Shown: piece after piece, positions 26,893 to 37,600 of the stretch | Layout of the letters: each line of letters opens with the position of its first letter | Position numbering within the stretch: the stretch's first letter is position 1 | DNA from: Variovorax sp. WS11 | GTDB taxonomy: Bacteria; Pseudomonadota; Gammaproteobacteria; Burkholderiales; Burkholderiaceae_C | Assembly: GCF_010499245.1 (NCBI RefSeq) | Contig: NZ_JAAGOW010000004.1 | Location: 62,001 to 126,000 of the forward strand | Direction: 5' to 3' | DNA length: 64,000 nt | Program-made: the position numbers and the translations under genes | The notes under the pieces: model-generated | The model's input: only the letters and a program-made list of their open reading frames with translations | Told to the model about the DNA's origin: nothing | Databases searched by the model: none

Positions 26893-26977
26893 CTGATTTC
26901 CCCTTTCGGTACCTGGTCTCTACGCCATTGAGCTTTCTGTCGAGGGCTGCCGACCGGGCCGCCGGGCGCTGCGCCCG

Positions 26978-29900
26978 CTACGCCGGGCCCTTGCCGTACC
27001 CGACACACACCCGGACCACCGCAACGACCAGCAGCGCGAGTGCCGGGAACAGAAGGATGGGCAACAGAACCGACAGCGCATAGTGGGCGTCGCCGATCGG
27101 CACGGTGATGTCCAGAGCGGCGCCGATCGAACAGAGCACCACCAGGCCCAGGCCGATTCCGAACAGCCGCACGGCACGGTACTTCTGGGGAACCTGATCC
27201 ATGATCTTGAAACGCCGCAGCACGAGCCACACGAGCAAGGCGACAACTGCACAGTACGCACCGAACGCAAGCACCTGCACGAGCGCGAGCGAGGGTTCAT
27301 CAAAGACCGGCTGGTAGCTCCCGCTCGCCATCGCCACGTTCAGCACCCATCCGTCCAGCGGCAGGATGCTGGCCACCAGCGATGCAATGCCTAGCGAGGC
27401 CACCGCCGTGGACCACGCCCTCGAGGGCTCCGGCGTGCGCAACGCCTCCATGACCACGCTGCGCCAATCACGCCTGCGCCGCGTCGTGCCGTGGCGGTAG
27501 GCAACGACGAGCGCGACGACGACCACCAGGGTGAGCACGGCCGCCGGCGCGTCGATGAGTCGTTTCGGCGAGCTTCCGCTGCTGAAGACGCCGGCGCAGA
27601 GGATCGCCACCAGCGCAACCGGAAACTGCAGACGGTTCATCAGGGCCAGGACCATTATCAGAACAGTCACCCAGATCCACAGCGGGGCATTGTCGGTATT
27701 CGCCACGATGAAACCCATGCCGAGCACAAGGGGCACCAGGATCCACACGGCAGTCCGCTTCGAGGCCGCACAGGCCATCAGCACGCCGGCGCACAACGCT
27801 GCCCATCCGATGGTGGCGATTGTGTCCGGCAAATCCTTGGAGGCAACGCTCACGGTAACCAGCGTGATGCCCACGCCAAGCAGCAATGCAATCACCGCTG
27901 CGGCGGTGGCCGATTGCTTGGCCAGCGAGCTCGCCGCCATGTAGAAGGCGAACACAGGCAGGTGCAAGGCCCTGAAAAAGGTGGCTACGGCGCCCAGCTG
28001 CGCCGATTTGCCTGCCAGAGTGCTCTGCGTAGTCGCCATGGTGTGGGCGAAGGTCTGGGTCATGAGGTCGGAGCCAACCTCGGTGTGAAAGCTCTCTTTT
28101 GCGAGGAGCCCGGAGCCGATCAGGTCGCGCGCGGCCGCCGGACTGCTGCGGACGGTGGGGTCCTGCTGTTTAAACTGCCCGAGCATGCTCTGGACGAAGC
28201 CCCTATCCACATCGGCGATGGCTCGGATGCGGTGCAGCCGGCACATCAGAGTGTGGCCCGGGCCGGACGCCAGCGCCCCGTTGCTCTGGTCGGCTTCGAC
28301 GGCGGTTGCGATGTGCCCCATCTCTTGCATGGCGATCTCGTAATGCAGTCGTCGACTCAGGGCGCGCGCACATCGGGGCAAAGCGTCGGGCATGTGATCG
28401 GCGTTCGATTTCAGGAATGCAAGCTCAGCCTGGAGTTCGGCATCGCAATCCTCCGCCTCCCAGTCGGCCTTGAGCTGCTCTCGCAATTGGTCCGACACAC
28501 CCTTGCTCTCGTCCAACGCCAACGCCAGCTTTTTGAGTTCGTCGAACACTTTGTCGGGCTCGTCCTTGTACTGGTTGAATAGGCGCACGGGACTGAGCAG
28601 GATGTCCACGATGCGCGAACTGCAGTCCAAGCGCCCGTAGGTCCAATCGTTGGCGCGCCAAGAGCGCTTGTAGAAGGCGCCGAAATGCGCCACCTGGATG
28701 CCGCGCAGCTTGTCTGCCGCGGCATGCCGGCCGCCCAAAGGGCTCGCGTCATTGCCGCTGATTTGCACCAGTTCTATCAGCGTGTCCGAGCACATCTCCT
28801 GATGATCGGTGAAGGCGAACTCCACCACCTCCAGCGCCATCAGAACGCTCAACGTCCCATCGACCCCGGGATCGAGACCCGGCGTCGGCGCGGTCAGCAT
28901 CTGGGACAGGTCCCACATGGCATTCAGCTCCGCGAGATCCTCGGAGCGGCTCGAGTTCGCGCCGTTGTGTGACTCTTGCCACAGCATGTCGGCGTGCTTT
29001 GATGCGCTACTGCAAACAGTGGCGACGCGTTGCCCCAGGTCTTTGCAGACAGCCTGCCTGCCCGGCGCCCGGGTGATGTCGAAGAGTTCCTCGAACAAGC
29101 CCTGGTGCCAGACCAAGATGGCGCGAACCTGCTCTTGCGGCGACTGCTTCCGCAGGCCCTGCTCTTCCTCCGTGACGAGTGCGTCGAGATGCTTCCTGAC
29201 GATCGCTCGCCAAGCCTCGGTCTCCTTCGCGCGTTGCGCCTGAATCACGCGGACGCATTCGAAGAGTTCATCCCACTCCCGGCCAACGGCCATGCCAACC
29301 TTGAAGTGCTTCTCGTTGACTGACTGTACGAGGCGCAGCAGATTCATCGCCACAGTGATCGAGAACTCGATGGGGAACATGCCCCAGGTCCATTCACCGC
29401 CCACAGGGTCGTCCCGTTTGAATCCAGCGGGCAGCCAACCCCGACCCTCGTTGCTCGCGAATTGGCGGCGCATGGCGTCCCGCGTGTTCCTACCGAAGCG
29501 CTTCATGGTCTCGGCGTATCGGGCATCGCGCGAGGCCGCCAGGGTCAGCGGCTCGAAGATGAACAGCTCGAAGGTCGTCGAGAGGCGGCGCTCCCGATAG
29601 CTGCGGTACAGCTGCTCCGCAAGGTCGAGCACCTTGCTCGGCTGTCCAGCGAGCGAGATCGCCAGCGTTTGGACGTTCGAGCGCCGCGCCCTCACTTCGT
29701 CGTTGTGCCGGCGAATCTCCATGAGCTGGTCGGCGATGGTCTGGGAGGTAGGGATGCCCATGACGGCCGCGGCGATCACCGAGGACATCGCAGGCATTGG
29801 GGCTTCCTTTTTCTCGCCGAAGTCGAACGGCGGGCCGTCTCCAGGGTCGGGGTTGATGTAGGCCATCACGCGTCGCACCTTCGTTCTGTGCGGCATGTCG

Positions 29901-30673
29901 AAGATGGCGTCCCGGGCGCCGCGAAACGGCTTGTTGTCTAGGATGCCGCCATCGACGACGTAGCGGGTCTGCTTCATGGCGTCGTGGCGGTAGGTGCGTA
30001 GGTGCGATTCGCTGGTTGGACCGACGCGCGAAGGCTCGAAGGCAAAGGGGAAGGACGCGGTCGAGCGGGCCGCCCGGGCAAGCCGCTTCACGGCTTCCGG
30101 ACCATGGAAGTCGTCCTGCGGGCCCTTCCGGCAGAAGTGAAAGTACGCGCGGTAGTCGACGTCGTGCAGGTCGGCGCCCAGGTCGTCAACATTGCGTCCC
30201 TGGGCGCCGCTGAGCATGGTGGCAGTGAGTTTCAGATCGAGCGGAAGCGCTTCGGTGCTGTGCTTCACGGCCTTCTGGGGACCGGCCAGCTTCTCGAAGG
30301 CGGCCTGGACTTCGGGCAGGAAGTAGTCGTCGCCCTTCAGGATCGAGCCGGGGTTCTGGGTGTCCATCGGGCTTCGCAGCAGCGCCTGGAAATCCCCGAT
30401 TTCCGTCCAAACCTGGCGCAGTTCCATGAAGTCGGTATCGTGGACCAGAGCCAAGGCGAGTGCGGCGCCGTTGATACCCCCGGCGCTAGTGCCGCTGATC
30501 ACGTCCACGCGCGCCTCGGTGTCGGTGAGTGCCAGCAGGCGCTGGTAGACGGGATGCTGGTCGCTGGTCCTGGCGGTGACCAGTCGCCAGATCTCGGCGG
30601 TCGCGCCTCCCATCCAGACGGCCAGGCTGACGCCACCATTCATCACGAGGGCGAGACGGAGTTCTTCGCGCAT
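26978..30673 (-). CDS. Giant patatin-like phospholipase with a C-terminal membrane domain
   Basis: This 1231-residue protein has a patatin catalytic domain in residues 1-330: the oxyanion loop MNGGVSLAVWMGG (11-23), nucleophile elbow GTSAGG (Ser63), and the catalytic-dyad Asp in VVDGGILDNKPF (Asp241). It matches the large patatin-related family described as TIGR03607. Residues about 330-890 are a long helical region, and the last about 340 residues hold roughly eight to ten membrane helices (AAAVIALLLGVGITLVTVSV, WVTVLIMVLALMNRL, VLTLVVVVALVVAY, and others). It should hydrolyse acyl esters of lipids at the membrane. It follows the S8 peptidase gene by 39 bases and precedes a small membrane protein, forming one operon divergent from the DyP-P450 operon. 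Confidence 0.85.
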   Translation of the reverse strand: MREELRLALVMNGGVSLAVWMGGATAEIWRLVTARTSDQHPVYQRLLALTDTEARVDVISGTSAGGINGAALALALVHDTDFMELRQVWTEIGDFQALLRSPMDTQNPGSILKGDDYFLPEVQAAFEKLAGPQKAVKHSTEALPLDLKLTATMLSGAQGRNVDDLGADLHDVDYRAYFHFCRKGPQDDFHGPEAVKRLARAARSTASFPFAFEPSRVGPTSESHLRTYRHDAMKQTRYVVDGGILDNKPFRGARDAIFDMPHRTKVRRVMAYINPDPGDGPPFDFGEKKEAPMPAMSSVIAAAVMGIPTSQTIADQLMEIRRHNDEVRARRSNVQTLAISLAGQPSKVLDLAEQLYRSYRERRLSTTFELFIFEPLTLAASRDARYAETMKRFGRNTRDAMRRQFASNEGRGWLPAGFKRDDPVGGEWTWGMFPIEFSITVAMNLLRLVQSVNEKHFKVGMAVGREWDELFECVRVIQAQRAKETEAWRAIVRKHLDALVTEEEQGLRKQSPQEQVRAILVWHQGLFEELFDITRAPGRQAVCKDLGQRVATVCSSASKHADMLWQESHNGANSSRSEDLAELNAMWDLSQMLTAPTPGLDPGVDGTLSVLMALEVVEFAFTDHQEMCSDTLIELVQISGNDASPLGGRHAAADKLRGIQVAHFGAFYKRSWRANDWTYGRLDCSSRIVDILLSPVRLFNQYKDEPDKVFDELKKLALALDESKGVSDQLREQLKADWEAEDCDAELQAELAFLKSNADHMPDALPRCARALSRRLHYEIAMQEMGHIATAVEADQSNGALASGPGHTLMCRLHRIRAIADVDRGFVQSMLGQFKQQDPTVRSSPAAARDLIGSGLLAKESFHTEVGSDLMTQTFAHTMATTQSTLAGKSAQLGAVATFFRALHLPVFAFYMAASSLAKQSATAAAVIALLLGVGITLVTVSVASKDLPDTIATIGWAALCAGVLMACAASKRTAVWILVPLVLGMGFIVANTDNAPLWIWVTVLIMVLALMNRLQFPVALVAILCAGVFSSGSSPKRLIDAPAAVLTLVVVVALVVAYRHGTTRRRRDWRSVVMEALRTPEPSRAWSTAVASLGIASLVASILPLDGWVLNVAMASGSYQPVFDEPSLALVQVLAFGAYCAVVALLVWLVLRRFKIMDQVPQKYRAVRLFGIGLGLVVLCSIGAALDITVPIGDAHYALSVLLPILLFPALALLVVAVVRVCVGYGKGPA

Positions 30674-30712
30674 GTGAAGGTCCCTAGAGTGAGTCTCTGC
30701 GGCTGCAGCGTC

Positions 30713-32200
30713 TCAGTCGTTGGGGTCGAATCCCGCATCGGCTGCAGCCGCCTTGACGGCAACACCATCGTCGGGAAGTTCGAGCATAAGCAGCGCGGCA
30801 GCGTTGATCACGCCACTGCCGTAGCTGTTCGAACCCGCGGGCCATTTCCCCGGAGTCGAGCTGGCGCGCGCCAGCGCTTTGAACACCGCCGGGATCTGCC
30901 AGCGTCCGGAGTTGGCGTAGCGTTCACGCAGCGCGTCCACTTGGTGCCACGCCAGCCACAAGGCGGCGACTCCTGAGCAGGTAGCGGTCGCATAGGAGGT
31001 GCCATCGCCCTCCGGCTTCGGATAGATCGCCTGGGCCGCATCGCCGGGAGTCCGCTTTTCGGCTTTCACGCGACGAATGGCGTCTGCCGGCCCGCACAGG
31101 TCGACATGACGGCCGGTGGCCCCACTGGCCCATGGCTTGAAATCGGGACCCACCCCGCCCATCGTCATGCATCGATTGAAGCGGCCGGGGTAAATAACCC
31201 TCGGCCATACCTGCCCTGCGGCACAGCAAACGATAAGACCGTGCTCGTAGGCCGTGTCCAGTGCTTCGGCCACGCGGCGGTCGCCACGCAACGCTCCCAG
31301 CGATACATTCACGATGTGACAATCGTCGGCAACCGCCTCGAGAATTGCGTCTGCAATGGCAGACTGGACGTGGTCCACGATCACGCTGTCGGTCACCCGA
31401 TATGGAACGATCTGCACTCCAGGCGCGACGCCATAGAACGGACTACCGGGCGCCTGCGGCAGGAAACCGGCAATCGCCGCGCTGATGCGCGTGCCGTGCC
31501 CGGGGAAGCCAGGCAGCCATTCGTCGCGGGGATCCTCGTCCTTCTGCGGCCAATGCTCCGATCCGCGCCCCACGTCGACTGTCATGCTCGCGCCGCCGTC
31601 CCAGCCCAGCGCGGCATGCTCGGTATATCCAGTGTCGATGTGTGCGACGCGAACGTCCTTCCACGGAAGCTGCGCACTGTGCGAAGGATGCGCCGCAAAC
31701 ATCTGCCATGCCTCGACAACATTAGCGCCACGCGGTCCTAGATTCCAGTCGTAAGGCCCCCGAAAATCCTTTGGCAGCGAGACAGCAGCGGCGCCCTGAA
31801 GGGCCGATTTGGCGGGAGCCTGGATCTTGGTGATTTTCGTCGCGCCCACCGGTCCACCGGGCAGGACAACAGCACCACGGTACATGAGCGCGAACAGTGC
31901 CTGTGCGTGCAGCGCGTTCACGGTCAAGGCGCCATAGCTGCGCAAGAGTGCTTCGAGCGCATCGTCGTCTGGCAGCTGCAACTTGCGGCGCAATAGCGCT
32001 TCTGCCGTACCAGGTATCACGAACACGTCTTCACCCGGCCCGGAAGTCAGGCTGCCCAAGCTGGCGTCCTCGCCAAGCGCGTCCTGGAGCTTTCGCAGGA
32101 ACGCCTGCTGAGCGCCCTTCGCTTGCGACAGTTGAACGGTTACGACGCGGTCGTCGTCGGCATCGGAGTCTTGCGCATCATTGGTAGTCACGGTCGGCAC
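30713..32200 (-). CDS. Subtilisin-like (S8) serine peptidase
   Basis: This is a 495-residue S8 peptidase. The triad is Asp189 (VAHIDTGYTEH), His235 (PGHGTRISAAIAG) and Ser402 (GDGTSYATATCSGVAALW). The segment normally holding the oxyanion Asn (AAGN) reads CCAAGQVWPRV, so Gln replaces Asn. Residues 1-165 form an N-terminal region with no signal peptide, perhaps a prodomain-like inhibitor (VVTVQLSQAKGAQQAFLRKL). Without a signal peptide it is probably cytoplasmic. The GTG at 32200 has AAGGA about 8 bases upstream; a much longer in-frame extension crosses the IS and is not credible. It is the first gene of the patatin operon and may process or control the other products. Confidence 0.85.
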   Translation of the reverse strand: MPTVTTNDAQDSDADDDRVVTVQLSQAKGAQQAFLRKLQDALGEDASLGSLTSGPGEDVFVIPGTAEALLRRKLQLPDDDALEALLRSYGALTVNALHAQALFALMYRGAVVLPGGPVGATKITKIQAPAKSALQGAAAVSLPKDFRGPYDWNLGPRGANVVEAWQMFAAHPSHSAQLPWKDVRVAHIDTGYTEHAALGWDGGASMTVDVGRGSEHWPQKDEDPRDEWLPGFPGHGTRISAAIAGFLPQAPGSPFYGVAPGVQIVPYRVTDSVIVDHVQSAIADAILEAVADDCHIVNVSLGALRGDRRVAEALDTAYEHGLIVCCAAGQVWPRVIYPGRFNRCMTMGGVGPDFKPWASGATGRHVDLCGPADAIRRVKAEKRTPGDAAQAIYPKPEGDGTSYATATCSGVAALWLAWHQVDALRERYANSGRWQIPAVFKALARASSTPGKWPAGSNSYGSGVINAAALLMLELPDDGVAVKAAAADAGFDPND

Positions 32201-32444
32201 GATGATGTTCCTTGATCCAACTCGGAGGAGCTTGCTTCTATGTCGCCCGTCTGATCGCTGCATCATCCAGATTGGGGATGAGTGCTGGGGCACTACCCAT
32301 CCGACACCTTCCGGTTCAACCTGACGAAGTACGCACCGATGCTGCTTGAACGTGGCCCCAGCAAAGCCGCGCATTGAAACGCAGCGCGCTTGTGTGGATC
32401 CCGGCGTGTCAATTTGCACCGATCGCACAGGACACAGTTTTTGA

Positions 32445-33760
32445 GCCTCTCTTGAATTTCGAGTGGGTAAGATTTCGCCTGGCTGAACTCTGCGAGGGGT
32501 TGTGCGATGACTGCCAAGCTGTTCGAAGCGGCGCTCGGGATTGCTGCGCCCTGGTCGGTGAATTCGGTTGAGTTCGACGAAGGCGCCAAGCTGCTGACCG
32601 TGTTGGTCGACTTCGAACCCGGAACCCACTTCGCAGTTGCCGGGTATGAGGGTACGCACCCCGTGCATGACACGGTGGCAAAGACCTATCGACACCTGAA
32701 CTTCTTCCAGCACGAGTGCCACCTGCACGTGCGCACGCCACGCGTCAAGCTGCCCAACGGCTCGGTTCGCCTGGTCGAGCCCGATTTCGCCGGACGCCTG
32801 TCGGGCTTCACGCTGCTGTTCGAGGCACTTGTCCTGATGCTGGCGCAGCAGATGCCTTTTGCGGCGGTTGCACGCATCGTGGGCGAGTCCGCCTATCGGG
32901 TCATGGAAGTTTGCAATCGCTACGTCGAGATGGCGTTGGGGCTGGCCGACTTCAGCGATGTCACTGCGCTGGCCATCGACGAGACCTCGCGTGCCCGGGG
33001 GCACGACTACGTGACCTTGGCCGCCGACGCAGTCGCCCGCCGAGTGCTCTTCGTCACCGAGGGCCGCGACGCCCAAGCCATAGCGGCACTGGCCTGCGAT
33101 CTCGAGGCTCATGGCTGTCCGCCGCAGCAGATCAGCTCGGTGAGCATCGACATGTCCCCGGCCTTCATCAAGGGCGTGAGCGAGGAGTTGCCCAACGCTC
33201 AGATCACGTTCGACAAGTTCCACGTCATCTGGCACGCCAACACCGCAGTGGACAAGACACGGCGCATCGAACAGCGTACCGACAGGTCCCTCAAGGGCAT
33301 GCGCTGGACGCTGCTCAAGGCAGCGCAGCTACAGCCTCACGCCCGAGGCCGCCGCCGATCTCTACGCATTGATCACACAGCCGAGCCTCAAACGCACGGC
33401 CCGAGCTTGGCTCTACAAGGAGCAGCTGCGAGAGATCCTGGAGCGCAGGCAGGTCAACGTGATGCGCGCCATGCTTCGGTACTGGAGCACCTGCGTCATG
33501 CGCTCGAAGGTCCAGCCGATGAAAGAAGTTGCCGCGCTCGTGCGCCGCCACATGGACGGCATCGTGGCCTGGTCGCAGACGCGTCAGACCAACGGCTTTC
33601 TCGAGGCCATCAACGGCCTGTTCCAGGCTGCCAAGCGTCGCGCCCGCGGCTTCGTGCGCCTGTCCACTATCAAGACGGTCATCTTCCTGATCGCCGGCAA
33701 GCTCGACTTCCAAGCCATCAACCCTCACGCTGGGCAACCCACTTGATTTTCAACAGAGCC
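32445..33760 (+). mobile_element. ISL3-family insertion sequence with 8-bp target duplication
   Basis: The element is flanked by a perfect 8-bp direct repeat, GTTTTTGA at 32437-32444 and 33761-33768, the duplication length expected for ISL3 elements. Its ends are imperfect inverted repeats (GCCTCTCTTGAATTTCGAGT at the left, mirrored by the right end CCACTTGATTTTCAACAGAG). It carries one frameshifted transposase gene. It has inserted into the divergent promoter region between the S8 peptidase operon and the DyP-P450 operon; without it that region is about 417 bases. Confidence 0.85.
32507..33746 (+). pseudogene. ISL3-family transposase, frameshifted
   Basis: The first part (MTAKLFEAALGIAAPWSVNS, then VLMLAQQMPFAAVARIVGES, and ALAIDETSRARGHDYVTL with the first catalytic Asp, and SSVSIDMSPAFIKGVSEEL with the second) is ISL3 transposase. 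Near 33320 the frame is lost; the continuation SYSLTPEAAADLYALITQ, LREILERRQVNVMRAMLRYW and TNGFLEAINGLFQAAKRRAR (catalytic Glu region) is open in another frame up to 33746. The copy is therefore probably immobile unless the shift is a sequencing error. Confidence 0.85.
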
Positions 33761-33941
33761 GTTTTTGAGGGCACTTGTAAGTGGTTGTTGGGTCTGCCTG
33801 CAGAAGCGTGCTACTTCTGGCGATGCGGAGGCCGATCCGCGCGAGGGCATCCCCAAAACTGATGAGAGCCTGTTTGCCCCCGGGCACGTTCCCCGCCTAC
33901 ATTCCGTTGAATCGTTCACGCCTTGTTGCGGAGGAACTGTC

Positions 33942-34646
33942 ATGGAACACGGTGCTGCGCGGCTCAGGGATGAACTCATCCATTCGTTCTTGGCGCTGCG
34001 CAAGGCGGTGGGGTTCATCGGCACGGCCCTGCCGTTCGCGATGCTGCTCGTGCACGGCGGCGGCTTGGGCTCGGTAAGCGAGGGCTACTGCACAGCCGGC
34101 AGCGCGCTCTTCGTGGCGGGCATCTGCGCCATCGGCACATTCCTGCTTTTCTACCGCGGCTACGACGCCAGGGACCGCATCGCCTCCTTTGTCGCTGGGG
34201 GCGCGGCGCTCGTGGTCGGCCAGGTGCCCTGCGCTTGCGGGAAGGACGTGGGACCTGAATTCATCTGGGGCTGGGGACCGTCCTACGCCGCGTCCGCCTG
34301 GCCGACCATCCACCTGCTGGCAGCCGCCGTCCTGTTCTGCATCTTGGCGCTGTTCTGCCTCTGGCTCTTTCCCATGAGCGATGCGCCGCCCCGTGCCAAC
34401 CGACAGAAGGACCAGCGCAACCTCACCTACTACGTCTGCGGCAGCGTGATCGCCGGCTGCCTGCTGGCGCTGTTCGTGCACTTCGCCTTTGTCCGATGGC
34501 TGGGCCCGGCGGGCATGTTCTGGCTCGAGACCTTGATGCTGCTCGCCTTTGGCATCTCCTGGGCAGTGAAGGGCGAAGCGATCGCGTTCCTGAATGACGG
34601 TGGCGCGGCCGCGCTCACCCTCGGCGCCAGCCGCCGCCCGACTTGA
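33942..34646 (+). CDS. Six-helix membrane protein ahead of the DyP-P450 gene
   Basis: This is a 234-residue integral membrane protein with about six hydrophobic helices (AVGFIGTALPFAMLLVHGG, SALFVAGICAIGTFLLFY, IASFVAGGAALVVGQVPCAC, IHLLAAAVLFCILALFCLWL, YVCGSVIAGCLLALFVHFAF and MFWLETLMLLAFGISWAVKG). A conserved-looking PCACG segment lies between helices 3 and 4. No family is recognised with confidence. GGAGG lies 8 bases before the ATG. It ends 11 bases before the DyP-P450 fusion gene, so the two are cotranscribed, and it could provide a membrane platform or electron entry; that is inference. Confidence 0.65.
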   Translation: MEHGAARLRDELIHSFLALRKAVGFIGTALPFAMLLVHGGGLGSVSEGYCTAGSALFVAGICAIGTFLLFYRGYDARDRIASFVAGGAALVVGQVPCACGKDVGPEFIWGWGPSYAASAWPTIHLLAAAVLFCILALFCLWLFPMSDAPPRANRQKDQRNLTYYVCGSVIAGCLLALFVHFAFVRWLGPAGMFWLETLMLLAFGISWAVKGEAIAFLNDGGAAALTLGASRRPT

Positions 34647-34657
34647 AAGAGAATCGT

Positions 34658-37600
34658 ATGAACGACAAGGTCCGCACGCGTTCCACCGGCCTGGCCGGCG
34701 TCACCAATCTGTCGGTGCTCGCCCCGCTGCGCACCGACATGGTCCCGGGAATCGAGCCGATGAGCTACGTCGGCCGTCTGCGCAAGGTGCTGGAGGCCGT
34801 GCACACGTCGCGCCAGAACCTGCGCGAGTCGGAGTTGTGGTCGGTCTTCCCCGACGTGGTCGGGCGCTTCGGCATCATTCATGGCTTCCGCTATGCACTG
34901 GTCGAACCCGAAGCGGGGCCCGAGGGCGCGCTCCCGGAGCTGGGTGTCTGGCGGCTTTCGCTCAACGTCACCTTCGATGGCGGTTGGGAGCCGTACATGC
35001 GCGTGATCCAGCACGGCATCGGGCCGCTGCTGGACCTGCTGTTCTGCCATTCGCCGGACTACCCGGGCTCGACCAAGGCCACTTTCGAGGATTACTGCGA
35101 CTGGGTCCGCCGGCATGAAGTGCCCGCCGGACTGTTCTATGCCGACTCCGCAAGCACGGTGGGCGACAGCGGCTATCTCGCACGGTTGGAGGCGATGCAG
35201 CGTGACGGCGCATCGGACGATGCGCTTGCCCGGTACCACCAGCCTTCGGATCCACAGCGGCAGACCGAGGCGCTGGCCATCGCTTGGAAAAGCCCGAAGC
35301 GCGCCCTGGCCCTTCCACTGCGCACGCTCAAGGGCCTGTACCGGCTGGCCACTTACTTCCCGCCGAATGCTGACGAAGACGTTCTGCGGCGGTTTGCACA
35401 AGACGCGTTGAGGACGCCCATCGATTTCATGAAACAGATTGAGGAAAGGACCGGGAAGCCGTCGCTGACTCCGGACCTCACCGCTCTCAAGGACGCGTGG
35501 AACGGGATCAAGACCGTCGCGATGCGCGATGAACTCGACTGGCTGCAGTGGCGCGACGTCAAGAAACCCGAACCGACACCCGCCGTGATCGTCGACACCA
35601 AGGCCCTTCAAGCGCACGTACTGAGTACCGGGGAGCGGATGACGCACGGCTACCTGGTGCTGCTGCAGGTCAAGAACACGGACCAGGACAAGGCGCGGGC
35701 GCTGACAGCAATCGCCGGGCTCGCCGTGCGCTGCGGGCCCGTTGCCGACAAAGACATTGGCTACATGGTGGGCTTCACCTACCCGGGTTTGCAGGCGCTC
35801 GGCGTGACGCCCGATCGCCTGGCCGCATTGCCGCAGGAATTCCTGGAAGGCATGGAGGCGCGATTCGGCTTGCTCGGGGACCTGCGCACCAACCATCCCG
35901 ACCGCTGGACTCGGCCCCTGCTATGGGGCCAGGACAGCGGACAGCGCGTGGATTTCCAGGCAGTCCACCTGATAGTGCAACTGCGGCTGAGGGACACCGC
36001 GAACAAGGGCGAGGAGCACCCGGACCTGCGGGAAGAAGTGGACGCCCTGCATCAAGCAGACAACGGCCTGCGGTTGCTCGCCGCGGAGCCGATGCGCAGC
36101 TACCGCGACCCCAAGGAGATCCATTCCGTGGGGCACATGGGCATCGCGGACGGTGTGAGCCAGCCGAAGCTGCCTTCGCTATCGGGCAACGACTTCGCGC
36201 ATTACAACAATCAGGTCAGCGCGGGCGAGTTGCTGCTCGGCTACGCCAACGACCGCGGCGACCTTGAGCCCGAGGCGAAGGACCCGTTGCTGCACAACGG
36301 CACTTTCCTCGCGGTGCGCAAGCTGCGCCAGTTCATGGACCGGCTAGACGCCGTAGCGCCGCCGACCACCACCGAGGGCAAGGCGCTGCTCGAAGCGATG
36401 ATGGGCCGAGGCGCAGATGGCGCGCCGCTGGGCGGCCTGCCGGCCGCCTTCAAACACGACAACGACTTCCGGTTCGATTCGCCCGCCAGCGATGCCTGCC
36501 CTTTACATTCGCACGTCCGGCGCTGCAACCCGCGCGATGGCCGCGACTACACCCCTCGCATCTTGCGTCGAGGCATGTCCTGGGGGACATATTCCGACTC
36601 GAAACGCGAAGCCGCTCGCGGCGTCATGTTCATGGCCTACTGCGCCAGCCTTGCGGAGCAGTTCGAGACCCTCCAGCGCTGGGTTGCCGGCGGCAACGCC
36701 AGCGGCGCGGGCTCCGCCCAGGGCGACCCGCTGCTGCGCGTGCCGAAAGAGGGCGAGGACTACACCTTCCGCTACCTGGCCAACGGCAGAGTGCAGCGCG
36801 TGGAGCTTTCGGACCAGCCGCTGGTGCAGTTGCAGTGGGGGCTCTATGCATTCATACCTTCGCTCGAGGCGCTGGAGACCTTCGCGGAATTCACCAAGCG
36901 GGCGAAGGCGGCGAACGCGGCTCCTGACCCGCCGCCGCCAAGCAAGGCCGCGATCGAGGCCGTCCAAGCACTGGGGAAGAACCGCGAGGCCATCCGCGCA
37001 CTGCTGGAGGACCGCGACAAGAGCGAAGTCGTGTGGAAACGGGTGCGCGACGGCAGCCTGTTGGCGCCGAAGGCCAGTGCTTACGGCACGCTGCTGGGCA
37101 CGCTCGATGAGGTGCTCGCGGCCTTGAGGGACAAGCGCCGCGTCCTGTATTCCGTTCACGGCTACGGCGAGCGGATGAAGGAAACGATCGGCCTGAACCT
37201 TCTGGGGATGGACCCCGACGACCCCCAACGCATCGAAGAAATGCCGGTGAAGAAGGTGATCGCCGACGTCGACGAGTCCACTGCTTTCGATGACGCCCTT
37301 TTGGAGGGCCAAACCGTTCTGAGCGAAATCGATCCTCTTCCCAGCGCGGCCGGCGACAACGTCGTCCGCCGCCCCATCGACCTGGTGGACTTCAGCAACC
37401 ATGTGCTCGCCCGACTCTGCAAGAAATGGTTCGGCTTGCCCGACGAAGATCTGATGGTCACGGGGGGCTACCGGGCAGGTCAGTTTCCCGTCAAGCCGGT
37501 CCTGTGTCCCGGCAGCCTTGGCCCAGCCTCGCGCTACATGTTCATGCCGCATCCGCAACCCAGTCTGGAGGCCGACGGCAGGGCCCATGCGACGGCCGTA

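Noticed and set aside
27491..28582. Plus-strand frame of 363 codons inside the patatin gene
   Set aside because: Low-complexity His/Gly/Arg-rich translation typical of antisense high-GC DNA; the minus strand carries the patatin motifs.
32507..33862. Full-length intact ISL3 transposase of 451 residues
   Set aside because: After about residue 270 the frame no longer encodes transposase; the true C-terminal part is in another frame (33369-33746), so the gene is frameshifted.
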